In this document: positions 1-10,358 of the stretch, one piece after another
Layout: the number at the start of each line of letters is the position of its first letter
Numbering within the stretch: position 1 is the stretch's first letter
From: Adiantum capillus-veneris
Lineage: Eukaryota > Streptophyta > Polypodiopsida > Polypodiales > Pteridaceae
Length of the DNA: 60,000 nt
Direction: 5' to 3'
Assembly: GCA_014529385.2 (NCBI GenBank)
Contig: CM043959.1
Coordinates: 62,635,753 to 62,695,752 of the forward strand
Notes under the pieces: model-generated
Databases searched by the model: none
The model's input: the letters and a program-made list of their open reading frames with translations, nothing else
Told to the model about the DNA's origin: nothing
Position numbers and translations under genes: made by a program

Positions 1-1270
1 ATAGTATGGCATCAATTATTTAGACACCTAGTATAGTCAATTATTTAGAGCTAAAGTAAAGATGCATAAGGTAATTTCACTACTATGATACATCACATGC
101 ATTCATTACTTGTGTATTCCCTATTGTAATACATCACATGCATTGGCTAGCAACCGTATGTAAAGAGTTGCGAGTGTAACTAACATGTACAGATGTTGAT
201 CGACATCGAGTATATAGTTCTGAAAACGAGATCCAAATAAGCTGAAGAAAAGGAAGTTATATGTAAAATTCTAAAACAAGAAAATAGATAAAGCATGAAT
301 GAACTGCAACAATAAATGAGGTGCTTTACTGACCTGCAATGTTGTATTGCTTCTTTTCGACTGTCCAACTATAGACTGGTATTTAAGTCAAGCTACAAAA
401 AAGCAATGTAAATAGTTAAACATATTGTCTTGCAATGAAACGTCACAGACTGAAAGTGAAAAGTATACAGTGCACGCCATCGAGAGGTGCCATACAAAAG
501 TATGGTGGAGAGCTGGCACTGTAGTCATTAGGAAGCGAATGGGGTCTAAGGGGGCCTCTTTATTTGCCGCATGGGATTAAAAAGGAGATTATGGAAGGGG
601 CAAATGGGTGGATGCCATGTGGACTGAAATGCTGGGTATGGTAGGGCCTAAAAGTAAGTGGTCAAACTTGTACTCTTTTATAAAATACAAAGAGAAAATA
701 TCTTATAAATTCAAAAAAAATGAACTTTTCTCTAAATAATTGAGTAAAAACCAATCCTTTCTGTCTCTACTGGCTGCCAGTTTCTCCCCCCTCTCTCCTA
801 AAAGGGGTCCCCTCCAAAAACGTGTTGATCATTCCCTCCCTCTCTCTCTACTGTACCATCTCTCACTTCTCTTCACTTCACCTTGTTTCTCTTTCCTTCC
901 TTTCAGTTTTCCCTCCCAAAAGCTCTACCGCAGAAGTTTGAACCTCCTTTCCCTCCTCAAGCTTACTGCATTCTTGAGGGCTGCATTCTCCTCAGACTGA
1001 AGTTCTCCATTACTCCATGGGCTTCACTAAACGCCTCTAGCTAAAGCTGAAGTCTACAGCATATCCTTCTGCTACATCATCCCTCTTTCTTTACTCAAGA
1101 GGTTTCTTGCTCCTTCTCCATTAAGCTCTCTAGAGAGGATCTACTTCCCTCTCAAGTTTTGCAACATTTCTTCCACATTAAGACAACAAGCAGGTGGAAC
1201 AGTATAGAAGTAAAGTGGAATCCTTCACCTTTGTGTACCATCAAGATTGTTGCTCTTTATATAGCTGAGA
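1..1270. other. AT-rich region with no recognisable gene
   Basis: No open frame here looks like a protein and no RNA gene is visible. The first 720 bases are AT-rich. From about 780 to 1160 the plus strand is pyrimidine-rich (CT tracts), which is common in 5' leader regions of plant genes, so this could be the leader of the coding-like sequence that follows. That is only a suggestion. Confidence 0.4.
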
Positions 1271-1329
1271 ACATGGATGTGCAATGTCTAATCATAAGTG
1301 TTTGTGTGCAGGTTGTGCCACTATTTCCC

Positions 1330-2656
1330 ATGGCATCATCAGGTACTCAAAGACCTAGGAGTGTCATTGACTCCATTTCATGCAGCAATGTACATGATGA
1401 CAATGGATATTGGGTGTTGATGGAGTTAAAAATTATGTGGGTAACAATGCAGCCCAGCTCAAGAGATGCACACAATGTCTCAAGGAGACACATGGCTTCT
1501 CGAGCACACCATTGGAAGGGAAGAATCATGGAGTTCAAACAAACACAAGACTTCAAGAGGCTTGCGAAGGTGCAGCATGTGTATGTTTCTTCACAACTGA
1601 AGCTAGAGACAGTAGTGGCTCTATCGAGGTTTCCTGCAAATTGTAATTTTTACTCCTCTTGCAAGTTTTTCGGTTATCTATTTAGTATTTCTCCCTTGCG
1701 TGTTGCTTTTGATGACTGTAAGATTTCCATTGCTTTTTGTTCATGTTTATAGATGTTTTTCCATCCGATTTTGTAGAGTGGGAGCCAATAGAGTCCTTCA
1801 CTAGAACTTTTGAGGCCATCCACTTTGAGCTTGGTAAATTGCTCTATGTTGGTTGTCAGTTCTCTGATCTTGCCTCACGTGACATTTTTTTTTATGATCA
1901 TACTTATGTCACACCTAGGCGAAATGGATATGGTAATTAATCTATCTCTAGTTCACTCGCCAACCTTAATTGGAGAGTTTGGAATGGCCTAAGCCAGATA
2001 GTGCCTTGATCGCAGCAACCAAAAGGAAAATCGAGGTGGATGTGCAAGCAACAATGAAGTGCACCTATGGTTTCCATAAAGCCACGGTAACATGGTTTAT
2101 GTCTCTTCATGTGTTTGTGTTTATATTTTGACTTCAGAGTGTTCATAGGACACCAACAATGTGGACCTGCAAAGGGGGAAGTGCGATCAACGGGTTTCTT
2201 GCAACTGGATGGGAAACTAAGGTGGTCAACCACCAGGGAGATAGAATCAAATGCTCTGTAGGTGTTGACAAGGTGGTGTTCAGATAACATATTGCAAAGC
2301 AAAGCTTGTCAATAGTCTTTCCCTATAGAAGATGGAAGCTGACAATGGGAGAATGGGAGGCACTAGACTTTGAGGTTGCTGCTAGAGAATCAATTGACCT
2401 GCAAATACATCTCCACGATGATGCAGTGCACCACATTACAATGAACAATGGTTGGCATCTTAGTCACCTTCGCGAGTATCTTAATTTCAGATATACCTTG
2501 CCCAAACAATATCTCTTTGTAATCAATGAAAAGATTGTTTGCTCGAGGAAAGAGAAGAGCGTTATCGGTGAGAATATTCCATTTCCGCGATGTATTTTTG
2601 TAAAAGCTTGTAACTTGACATGGATTTTGTCCACATTAATACATACGGTGTTTTGA
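1330..2656 (+). pseudogene. Fragmentary coding-like exons, unrecognised
   Basis: Several short plus-strand stretches read like protein but do not join into one frame. An ATG at 1330 opens about 100 codons to roughly 1640. A second block starts near 1981 (EWPKPDSALIAATKRKIEV). A third follows a possible splice acceptor near 2136, and a fourth runs from about 2330 to 2620 and contains 'GWHLSHLREYLNFRYTLPKQ'. I do not recognise the family. The last block is the most protein-like, with regular hydrophobic spacing and no stop for over 100 codons. It may be the decayed upstream part of the gene that follows, or a separate relic. No catalytic motif is visible. Confidence 0.25.
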
Positions 2657-2852
2657 ATCTCGTTTCTGGCGCATACTTGTTTATTCTCAGCTTGTTCAAG
2701 TTTTCAATTGAAACGTGCAATTTATTTGTTGTGGAGCACAAATGTTTGCAATGTTCGTGTCTTTCAATGCTTTGTCACGTGATTTTGTTTAAAATAAAAT
2801 TTTTAAGCTATTTTGACATTAATCTAAGTGCTTTTAAAAAAGTGACTTTGGG

Positions 2853-2860
2853 TATATAAG
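2853..2860 (+). promoter_or_regulatory. Candidate TATA box for the 2947 gene
   Basis: TATATAAG lies 94 bases upstream of the ATG at 2947, leaving room for a leader of about 60 bases. The spacing and the ACCCATGGC start context agree with a plant core promoter. Confidence 0.45.
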
Positions 2861-2946
2861 TGACTTTCTAGGTTTTAAACTTTATTTCTCACATTCACAA
2901 AACTCTAGCTCTAACCTCTCTTCGCATCTTCTTCGCGAACGAACCC

Positions 2947-4306
2947 ATGGCAACGTCTACTGATGCACTTCTCACACAATTAGAAAAGGTACGACTTGCA
3001 GATCGAGCACATGAACTACTCAGTGTGTTCGAGGGGACAATTGACAGGCAGGACACTACCAACCTTCATGTAGAGGCATTCAGAAGCTTTCTTGACTACA
3101 TGGTTGCCAGTGGATTTCTTGCAGCATCTTTATGCGACTGACAAAAACTTCCGGTTTCGCTTGTTGAGGTTTATTAGAGGCCTCACGGAACGGGACTTCA
3201 AGACAGAGGATGAGGATGATCTCATGGATTTGGGCATGGGGTGCATAGGCACCCAATTTATTTCATGGGACATGGTTCTAACAATACTTGTGCTTGAGGA
3301 CATGGACAAGGTAAAATCAAAGGAAAAGGTCAACCAAAGACCTCCTGTGACCATTGTGGAGGAATCAAATGAAGTTATCGAAGAGATAGATGAGCAGGCC
3401 GAAGCATCTATGGCACTCATACTCATGTAAGATCCCAGCACCTCTGAGGAGGAAGATCGAATGATAGAGAGAGATGAGGTGTTGGAAGAGATCCCGGACC
3501 TCCAAATTATAACTTTGCATCCAGTGGTGGTGGATGATCGTTAGTTTCTGTTCCTTGACAACATTGCCAAAACGTTAGGACTCATAGAAGATGAGTCACT
3601 TGCAGTGCTTGCTATCTATGCGGGCATGAAGTATCCCACTGGGAAGGAAGAGAAAGTTATTTTTAAATTGATTTCGAAGACCAAGATCTCTCAGCAAGCC
3701 TCTCCTTCCTCCCTAGTGAAGAAGAACAACAGTTGGTGCAAGCAGTAGCAAGTACACTGGTAGAAATAAAATCATGTGTCTCTTTCTATGAAAGCATACC
3801 AGAGAGCGCATTTCATCCACACAAACCACTGATTGCAATTGGTAGAGATGATCGATGTAGCATCGATCTTACAAAGAAAAATCTTGAAGAGAGGGATGAA
3901 GAAACTGAGGTAAATAAATCTAAACCTGGTAGAATTTCTAGTATTCCTTACTGCAAGTGTTAATATCAATTAAAATGCTTTGCAGATGGATTATCATGTT
4001 GATAAGTTCGCAATGCATATGGGAGGCTCGCGCAACGTCTCCACGGATAGAGATAGTCCTCTTTGGCACTACCTGAGCCATCTGGGGCCATCGATTCTTA
4101 GAGTTGCTCACATACAGTTCTCCAAGAATGGTTCTGCAGAGCTGCTAAAGTGTAAAGCATTAAGTGGCATACTCGCTGAAGATTCTCTCACCTTAAACGC
4201 TCATAAATGTATATTGGTGTATCGAGAGGCAGCATTGTATGCCTTTACAGGCAAACACCCAGGCTCGGTCCTCTCCCACTGCGCCTTGAGCCTAGGTCAA
4301 GCCTAG
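2947..4306 (+). pseudogene. Decayed two-exon gene of unknown function
   Basis: A coherent protein can be followed from the ATG at 2947, but the frame is broken. One frameshift lies around 3100-3140, where the MATSTDALLTQLEKV frame gives way to the DKNFRFRLLRFIRGL frame. A TAA lies at 3428-3430 and a TAG at 3542-3544, each in mid-domain. A second frameshift lies near 3695. A clean intron follows (GTAAAT at 3910 to GCAG at 3985, phase 0). Exon 2 (3986-4306) encodes about 106 residues ending at a TAG. The middle is acidic (EEEDRMIERDEVLEEIPDL). No domain is recognised. The TATA box upstream and tandem AATAAA signals downstream show this was once a normal transcription unit. It could be a host gene or a transposon-borne gene; I cannot tell. 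Confidence 0.4.
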
Positions 4307-4428
4307 GTCAAGGGTTGACAAACCCAGAGGAAATTGTAAAATCCCTTGGTGTCAAGTCAGCCATTCGCCCATTACCCAAAGATGTAATTCGTAGAAACAC
4401 CAATCGACCATGATGTAATATTCGAATC

Positions 4429-4441
4429 AATAAAGAATAAA
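4429..4441 (+). terminator. Poly(A) signals, tandem AATAAA
   Basis: Two AATAAA hexamers lie 120-135 bases after the stop of the preceding pseudogene and just before the inverted-repeat element. Confidence 0.5.
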
Positions 4442-4505
4442 TGTTTTTGTCAATGATTTTTTTCACCATTCAGTACTTGTTTTTTATTCATATTGTCCAA
4501 TAATT

Positions 4506-4826
4506 TCCATTTTCGCCTGCCAAGACACACACGTGCACAGAACCTCGAACATGCAGGCACCGAGCGGCCGAGAGGAGTGTCTCGGAGATAATTTTGCAAA
4601 ACGGGGTTGGCAGAATTGCTCCCTACGCGCCGTGGCGCACAGGGGCTTTTTTTGCACTCTCCGACTCCGCTCGGCACCGCCGATGCATCACGTGCCCTTC
4701 TTGAGCCCGTACGCCCCCCTCGTCACCCCGTTTCGCAAAATTATCTCTGAGACGCTCCTTTCGGCTGCCCGGTGCCTACCTGTTTGAGGTTCTGTGCACG
4801 TGTGTGCCTCGGCGAGCGAAAATGGA
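4506..4826. mobile_element. Inverted-repeat (MITE-like) element, 321 bp
   Basis: The two ends are long, imperfect inverted copies. The left arm (4506 to about 4610) begins TCCATTTTCGC, and the right arm (about 4722-4826) ends GCGAAAATGGA. Matching internal blocks include ACACACGTGCACAGAACCTC on the left with its complement on the right, and GAGATAATTTTGC with GCAAAATTATCTC. Arm identity looks above 85 percent by eye. The centre is GC-rich and has no coding sense. No convincing target-site duplication is visible, so the superfamily is unassigned. The element sits between the 3' ends of two convergent pseudogenes. Confidence 0.7.
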
Positions 4827-4842
4827 GCCATGGTGGTTAACT

Positions 4843-4849
4843 TTAATTA
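4843..4849 (-). terminator. Possible poly(A) signal for the H3-like gene
   Basis: On the minus strand TTTAATTAAAG lies about 140 bases beyond the stop of the histone-like gene. It is a weak variant of the plant near-upstream element. Confidence 0.25.
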
Positions 4850-4989
4850 AACATATCCAACAATTCAAATACATATAAAAAACAATGTACAAATTAAAAT
4901 TGAACAATTGCTCGGAATGGTAGAAATTCGCCAGTTGATATTACAGAGAAAGATTACAAATCTCATGAAGAGAGAGTACATGGGATAAA

Positions 4990-6168
4990 CTACATCTTAT
5001 GAAGGCATCCTTCATTTCTTAAGTTTAGTGCTAAGGCTAAATCCGTATTTTTTAAAGTTACACGCTTTGCATGCGCCATACAGGAGACGCCATTTTGAAA
5101 AAGCTGCACCAAAATGTCTTCAGCGGCATCCTGTAAGGCCAGTAAATCTGCACATTGTATTCTTGTAACGGAATCAGTGTATTCATCTATCATCTCTCTC
5201 ACCACCCGAGATAAGGCCACTTTGGGTATGATTGGCTCAATGCTCTTTTGGTATTTCCTGATCTCACGCAAAGCCACTGTGCCTGGCCTCCATCTCCGCT
5301 TTTTCTGTGTTGTTGGTGGTGGTGGAGGAGCCGCCTGCCTAGCCCATTGAGGTGGATCATCTTTGTATTTTTTCCTCCTCTCCTCTTGGGTTTGCTCCTC
5401 TTCTGGTGTCACCTTGTCCCTTTTTAATTTTGCACATTGCTTGGATCTCTGAGGGATTTTTGAAGGCTTTGAGCTCCCACCCTTTTCTTGTTGGGTGGCT
5501 TGAGCTCTATCTTCTGTCGCCTTCTTCTCTGCCTCTGCTCGTGCTTGTAAGTTGGCCAAATGATCTCTCTCGGCCTCAAATCTTTGCCTTTCCTCCTGCT
5601 CTCTCTGTCTTCTCTGCTCTTCTTGTGTTGCCAGGGCTTTCTTTTCAGCTGCCTCTTTCTTTTCCCTCTCCCTTTGTCTTTTCCTCCTCTTGGCCTTTTT
5701 TTCTTTAGATAACAGGTTGCCTGGTATTACCTTGATTACTCTTTCTTTGATTCGCGGTGGAAACTTTCGTGGCGTAGTATGTGGGGTGGCCTGAGCACCA
5801 GTGGTTGTGGTAGGAGGCGATGGCGGTGGATTTTGAAACGGACCTAGATATACCTATTCTGTTTCTTGTGTTGCTCTGCGAAGAGGTGAAATCGGTGGGG
5901 AATCTGGAAGAGGTGTGCATGTGGCATGGGTTAAATCATCAAGACCTCCAAATATGTGTCGCATGTTGCTTTGATCATCTGGATTTGATGGTTGGGGAGG
6001 CTCTTGGGTGTTTGGAGCAGGCTGGGGCACTGGGTTATCCACTTGTGGTTAAGGATGTGGATTTGAAGCCGTGGATTCTGCATGGATTTTTGGTTGCGTA
6101 TTTTCTACAGTGTGAGTGGTTGTGGTGGTATTGTGCGTAGTGCCAGCCTACTCGTGTGAATCGTCCAT
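4990..6168 (-). pseudogene. Centromeric-H3-like histone with a very long N-terminal tail
   Basis: One reading frame runs from an ATG at 6168 to a TAG at 4990 (392 codons), interrupted by TAG at 6148-6150, TAA at 6049-6051 and TAG at 5854-5856. The C-terminal residues, about 290-386, form a complete histone H3 fold: RRWRPGTVALREIRKYQKS (alpha-N), then ALSRVVREMIDEY (alpha-1), LLALQDAAEDILVQLF (alpha-2), HAKRVTL (loop 2) and a divergent alpha-3. Loop 1 is one residue longer than in canonical H3 and reads VTR, and alpha-2 has AAED. Both are typical of CENH3, which marks centromeric nucleosomes. The tail is Pro/Thr-rich (residues about 40-145), then Lys/Glu/Arg/Gln-rich and probably helical (about 150-230), and is far longer than usual plant CENH3 tails. 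The H3 core itself has no stop. An intron from GTAGGC near 6151 to an AG near 5853 could remove the stops, but the sequence between reads like protein. It is either a pseudogene or a spliced divergent gene. Confidence 0.6.
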
Positions 6169-6260
6169 GTGGTGCAAGATGTGAGTGCGTGTGCGTTTGT
6201 GCTCGAGTGGATCTTCTAGAATGTGCAAACACGAAATGAACTTCAAGTTGTGAGTTTTGA

Positions 6261-6268
6261 CTTATATA
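6261..6268 (-). promoter_or_regulatory. Candidate TATA box for the H3-like gene
   Basis: TATATAAG on the minus strand lies about 95 bases upstream of the ATG at 6168, the same distance as in the convergent pseudogene at 2947. Confidence 0.45.
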
Positions 6269-6432
6269 GTACTGATTTTTTTAAAAAAACTTAAAAACTC
6301 AATAATACCATTAAAAATACAAAGTAACTCCAAAATTGTCAAAATTTGTTACATGAAACCACTGATTGGGCATCAACAAATCACGTGGCATTACAATGTA
6401 AGCTTAATATGGGAATGGTTAGTGTCAGAAAT

Positions 6433-6801
6433 TTATTGATTTTCCACCCAACGTCTGCCATTTCGTCGCCTTGTCGCCAACCACCGTCGAAATCGATCTT
6501 TTGCACTAGAAGCATGATATGATTGCGATCGCCTCATTCTAACCACTTTCTCTATTCTGCATTTCAAGCTTCTTTGCACTCTAGTCTTCTTCCTTTCTCT
6601 TCTCGCTAAAACTCTGTAGAACCAATTGAACATTTCGTGTAGGGCATTGCTCTTTTTCCTCCCACCTCCATGCCTTGTATTTTTAAAATACACTACTTTC
6701 GCTTGATATTGTGAGCGCTCCATTCCTTGGCTACTCCAGATGCCCAATGAGCCGAATGTGTCGAGAAAAAATGAGCTATGAGCAAAAAGAATATGCTGCA
6801 A
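6433..6801 (-). CDS. Basic hypothetical ORF, possibly part of the upstream gene
   Basis: This 122-codon minus-strand frame is rich in Arg and Lys, with a C-terminal half of the type RRERKKTRVQRSLKCRI and an end in RRRNGRRWVENQ. No family is recognised. It lies directly downstream of the transposon-type gene at 6970-9160 in the same orientation and could be its last exon or a chance frame. The basic C-terminus would suit nucleic-acid binding, but that is only inference. Confidence 0.2.
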   Translation of the reverse strand: MQHILFAHSSFFLDTFGSLGIWSSQGMERSQYQAKVVYFKNTRHGGGRKKSNALHEMFNWFYRVLARRERKKTRVQRSLKCRIEKVVRMRRSQSYHASSAKDRFRRWLATRRRNGRRWVENQ

Positions 6802-6969
6802 AAATATAATCCTTTAGTTCAAACACTGATGTTTTTTTTAATCCAAAGACAGTGTTCAACCCACCATGTAATGTGTTATGTGTGTCTCCCCCCAGGCATC
6901 CACCATTTGCGCTGTGAAACTATTGATTACAAACTTTAAAGTGGATATCTCAGCAGAAGTTGGATTTGC

Positions 6970-9160
6970 CTATTCAAGCAAACAAAAAATATCATCTTCA
7001 GACTGCCACACACCAGCACGCTTAATTCCTAGGGCTGCTTCGTTACCTCTGTAGGTGGTAATGTCACACACCTTTTTCCACAATTGAAACTCATTGGGAC
7101 TTTGAGAGTTAGAATAGTCTGAAAGCATATGCCTAGCTTTACTACCACCCATACATATTTTATTAGGATGATCCTGTGCACTTCCAGATGCCTTCCTATC
7201 GTTTGATAGCTCTACTGCACCGCCATGAAGGGCAACGCTTGATAGAATAGATTCAAGTTCTATGATACACTCTTCCCTTATTTCTGCAGGCTCCATATTC
7301 CAAGCATAATTAATATGGAGCATCAGCAACTTGTCAAGAATTCGTAGATGGCATGAAGAGTGCACACATGCACATTTATTAGAGGAATCGATAGAATAGG
7401 ATCCCAATTTGGATCATCCATGTCTGGATTAGGGGGTACACCATGGTTACAACTTAGGATATCTTGAAACCATTGTTGGAGTGCTTTACCCACTGTTTGT
7501 GTAGTGGTCACACCTTTTGTAGAATTGACTGCAACTTTGCCACCCTTACCCTTACCCTTACCTTTCGTAGAGTTGATTGTAGCTTTGCCACCCTTACCCT
7601 TACCCTTGCCCTCAGTTCCTAATGAGACTTTACTGTGGCAGCAATAAATGTATGGAAAGAGGTTCATTGTACCTTGCTTGAATCCTAACATACACTTGAG
7701 AGTTTTCAAGTCTCTTGCTAAATGTCACTCCACTTGGAACATACCCAGACCTGAAACCTGCAATCGTTGTCCTTCTTGTTGTTTCCGAATGACGTCAACG
7801 ATTGGGGTGTGGTTAAAATACCATTTGAGAGACTCATGTGTCTCATGTGGGAGATGAAAAGCTGCCAACCACAAAATATTCTTCTCGGATTGAACACCTA
7901 AACAATTGTTTCCCTTCTCGCTTGCATTTAGCTCAACATCAACGCCCACCAAGGCTCTGTTCATAAGCGTAACGCTTACCCTTTCGAGCCGTTGACCTTT
8001 GGCAATCATCAAGTTTCATGACAAATATAACTTTGGCATCACACTCTTCCTGTGTCAACCCATAAAATCTGATCATTGACTCCTGGAGCTTCGACAAGTC
8101 AACATAGACATTATTGAACTCGTTGTAACGAAAAGATTTGTTCTCTTCTAATGGCAGGACATCCTCCACATATTGAAATCCACCCAACAGGCTTGCAACA
8201 TCATTATTGGCGCACCTTTTTGTGACGCTAACACTATAAGGCGTTGGCAGCAACCTAAACAAATCTTTTTCTCCGTGACCTAGTGTGACAAGCCTATACA
8301 AAGCTTCGTAGGCCTTGAAACTTATTCCTGCGTTGTCACACACCTCCATCATCTCTTGAGGTGATACAATGTTCTTCAACTCACTGAAATACTTATGGCG
8401 CAAAACTTTAGCAATGCCAGCATTGGATGGCTCATCCAATAGCTCCACCAACTCCTTTGGTTTGATGATATGCTGCAACAGAGTATGTCCGATCGTTTTA
8501 GCATTGGACTCGATTCCCATCATCGTCCAAGCCAAGTTCCTACATATTGAAAGAATATTACAGCAACCTACAAAAAATGTACGAAATTAGAAGCTTGCAT
8601 TTGTATTCCTACCGAGTTTGACGGATACGTTTCTTTCGAGCTCCACCGCTTGAAGATAACATAGATATCGCATGTCTCTTGCGCTTGCGAATGTGATAGC
8701 CCAATGGAATGTGTGTGAGATGATCGATTCGCCGGCGCATATTTCATGAGTGTGTTGTAGCTGAACATAATTGTCTAGACGACGATCTTGCTCCATTTTT
8801 TGATGCTTTGCCTTTTTAAAAAACTGACATCTCGTCATTAAGCTGCTTCGTCTTCTCATTGGATTCCTCTCTGACTTGTTGAATGTCTTCTCTTGCAATG
8901 AAGAATAGGCAGCCAAGAGATGTTTTTTTTGCTTCCCTTTCATTGAAAAAAGCTTAATGTAATCTCTAGCAGTAGCCAAACAGTCCATCTCCAATAAATC
9001 GCAGTAGCTGAGTGACATTACGAAAAGGCGGTGATGCATTGGTCATTGGATCACAAGGGTAAATATGGCCATCAACCCATAATTGATTGCCTTGCATCCA
9101 TGGTTCCATAGAGCTGGTCTCCAGCATTGGGATTAGATGTGCCAAGTTGCACAGTTGCAT
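6970..9160 (-). pseudogene. Decayed multi-exon transposon-type gene, uncharacterised family
   Basis: Coherent protein can be followed leftward from about 9160. An N-terminal part includes MDCLATARDYIKLFSMKGKQ (about 8990-8612). An intron follows (GTAGGA near 8611 to TATGTAG near 8546). A long exon runs from 8545 with LLDEPSNAGIAKVLRHKYF. A one-base frameshift near 8005 leads to KGQRLERVSVTLMNRAL and then WLAAFHLPHETHESLKWYF. A TGA at 7725-7727 falls where the frame expects Trp (VE-stop-HLARDLKTLKCMLG). Next come IYCCHSK, a duplicated Lys/Gly linker (KGKGKGGK, twice), IPLINVHVCTLHAI and a last block to 6970 after another frameshift. The order 'W..D.K.L...G', 'C.YC', 'IPL..V...LH' recalls uncharacterised transposon-associated proteins of fungi and invertebrates. 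That likeness is from memory and untested. At least two frameshifts and one nonsense codon make it non-functional here. Confidence 0.4.
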
Positions 9161-9513
9161 ACTCCTGCTCTAAATCAACGTTTAATCGATATCATTTTGA
9201 TTTTTTATAATGTCTTGCAGTGGTGGGGGATTGAAGGACATTGTATTAGTTAATCATGAAAATTAGTGAGAATGTGTAATGGTGACTGCTACAAGCAGGT
9301 GAAGGTGGCTATGGAGGAAAGAAGTGGAGAGTACTCAGAGTTAAGAGAAAAAGATTATGTTGTGGAGGGAAGAAAGAGAGGGAGTGCAACTCAATCTCTT
9401 TTGAATTCGAATTGTTGATCATGACTATAGAGAGAGAAATGCTGCAGCACACAGAGGTAATGGAGTTTTCCATTGCACTCAGCTGGAGCTGGAGTGGGAG
9501 AATCATGAGGGGG

Positions 9514-9515
<2 letters not shown>

Positions 9516-9561
<46 letters not shown>
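9516..9561. repeat. (GA)n microsatellite
   Basis: About 22 uninterrupted GA units. All reading frames across it encode only Arg-Glu or Ser-Leu repeats and should be ignored. Confidence 0.95.
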
Positions 9562-9564
<3 letters not shown>

Positions 9565-9691
9565 AAGCAAGAGAGAGTGGGAGAGAGGACTTATCTGCAA
9601 CCTTGGAGGATCTGCACTTTTTCAGAAAGAGACAGCCAAGAATGTTCCTTAATGATTGGGATAGGAAGTGACATGAGAGAAAAGGGGGGAA

Positions 9692-9696
<5 letters not shown>

Positions 9697-9733
<37 letters not shown>
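9697..9733. repeat. (GA)n microsatellite
   Basis: About 17 GA units, 140 bases after the previous GA tract. The intervening sequence is not repeated. Confidence 0.9.
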
Positions 9734-9735
<2 letters not shown>

Positions 9736-9739
9736 GGCT

Positions 9740-10326
9740 CACATTTTAGAGAGAGAATGTAGTGAGAGAATATGAAAAATCTTCTTTTTCTGGCAGGGGG
9801 CTAAAAAGTGGCTCCTTTAATGAGTTCTAAGTGAGAGAGAGTGTTTTATATGTTAGAGAGAGAAGAGGGGTGAGTAAAAGACATTTGAAAATTCATCTAT
9901 CCCCCTCTCTTTTGGGTTACTAAATAAACTATTTTCAAATTCAAAATATGGAAATGGCTTTTTAAAAATCTCAACATAGGCCTTTTTGCCCTCTCTTTTA
10001 GGCTTGGTCAAACTTGGCTTAAGATTTAAGCATTCCCTTAAACTGCCAAATAAAGTGGCCCTCCTATACCCCATACACTTCCTAATGCTGTGGTCTCTCC
10101 AAAAAATTATAAGGAACGGAAGCCGTGTCCTGCCTTGTAGCGTTTATGTGTTGCGCCAAGCAAACGCATGCACATGGAAATTGGATGCAGATAACGGACC
10201 TTGCTATGTTGTTGTCATACATAAATATACATGCATATACATCCTCCTTGTCATACACAAAACACACAGATGTAACTTTATGTACTATATCCTATGGTCA
10301 ATATTGCCTTCTCTCTCTCTCTCTCT

Positions 10327-10358
<32 letters not shown>

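Noticed and set aside
9391-9762. Long frames over GA/CT tracts (also at 29933-30358, 39690-40086, 42797-43469)
   Set aside because: They encode only Arg-Glu, Ser-Leu or Thr-His dipeptide repeats produced by microsatellites.
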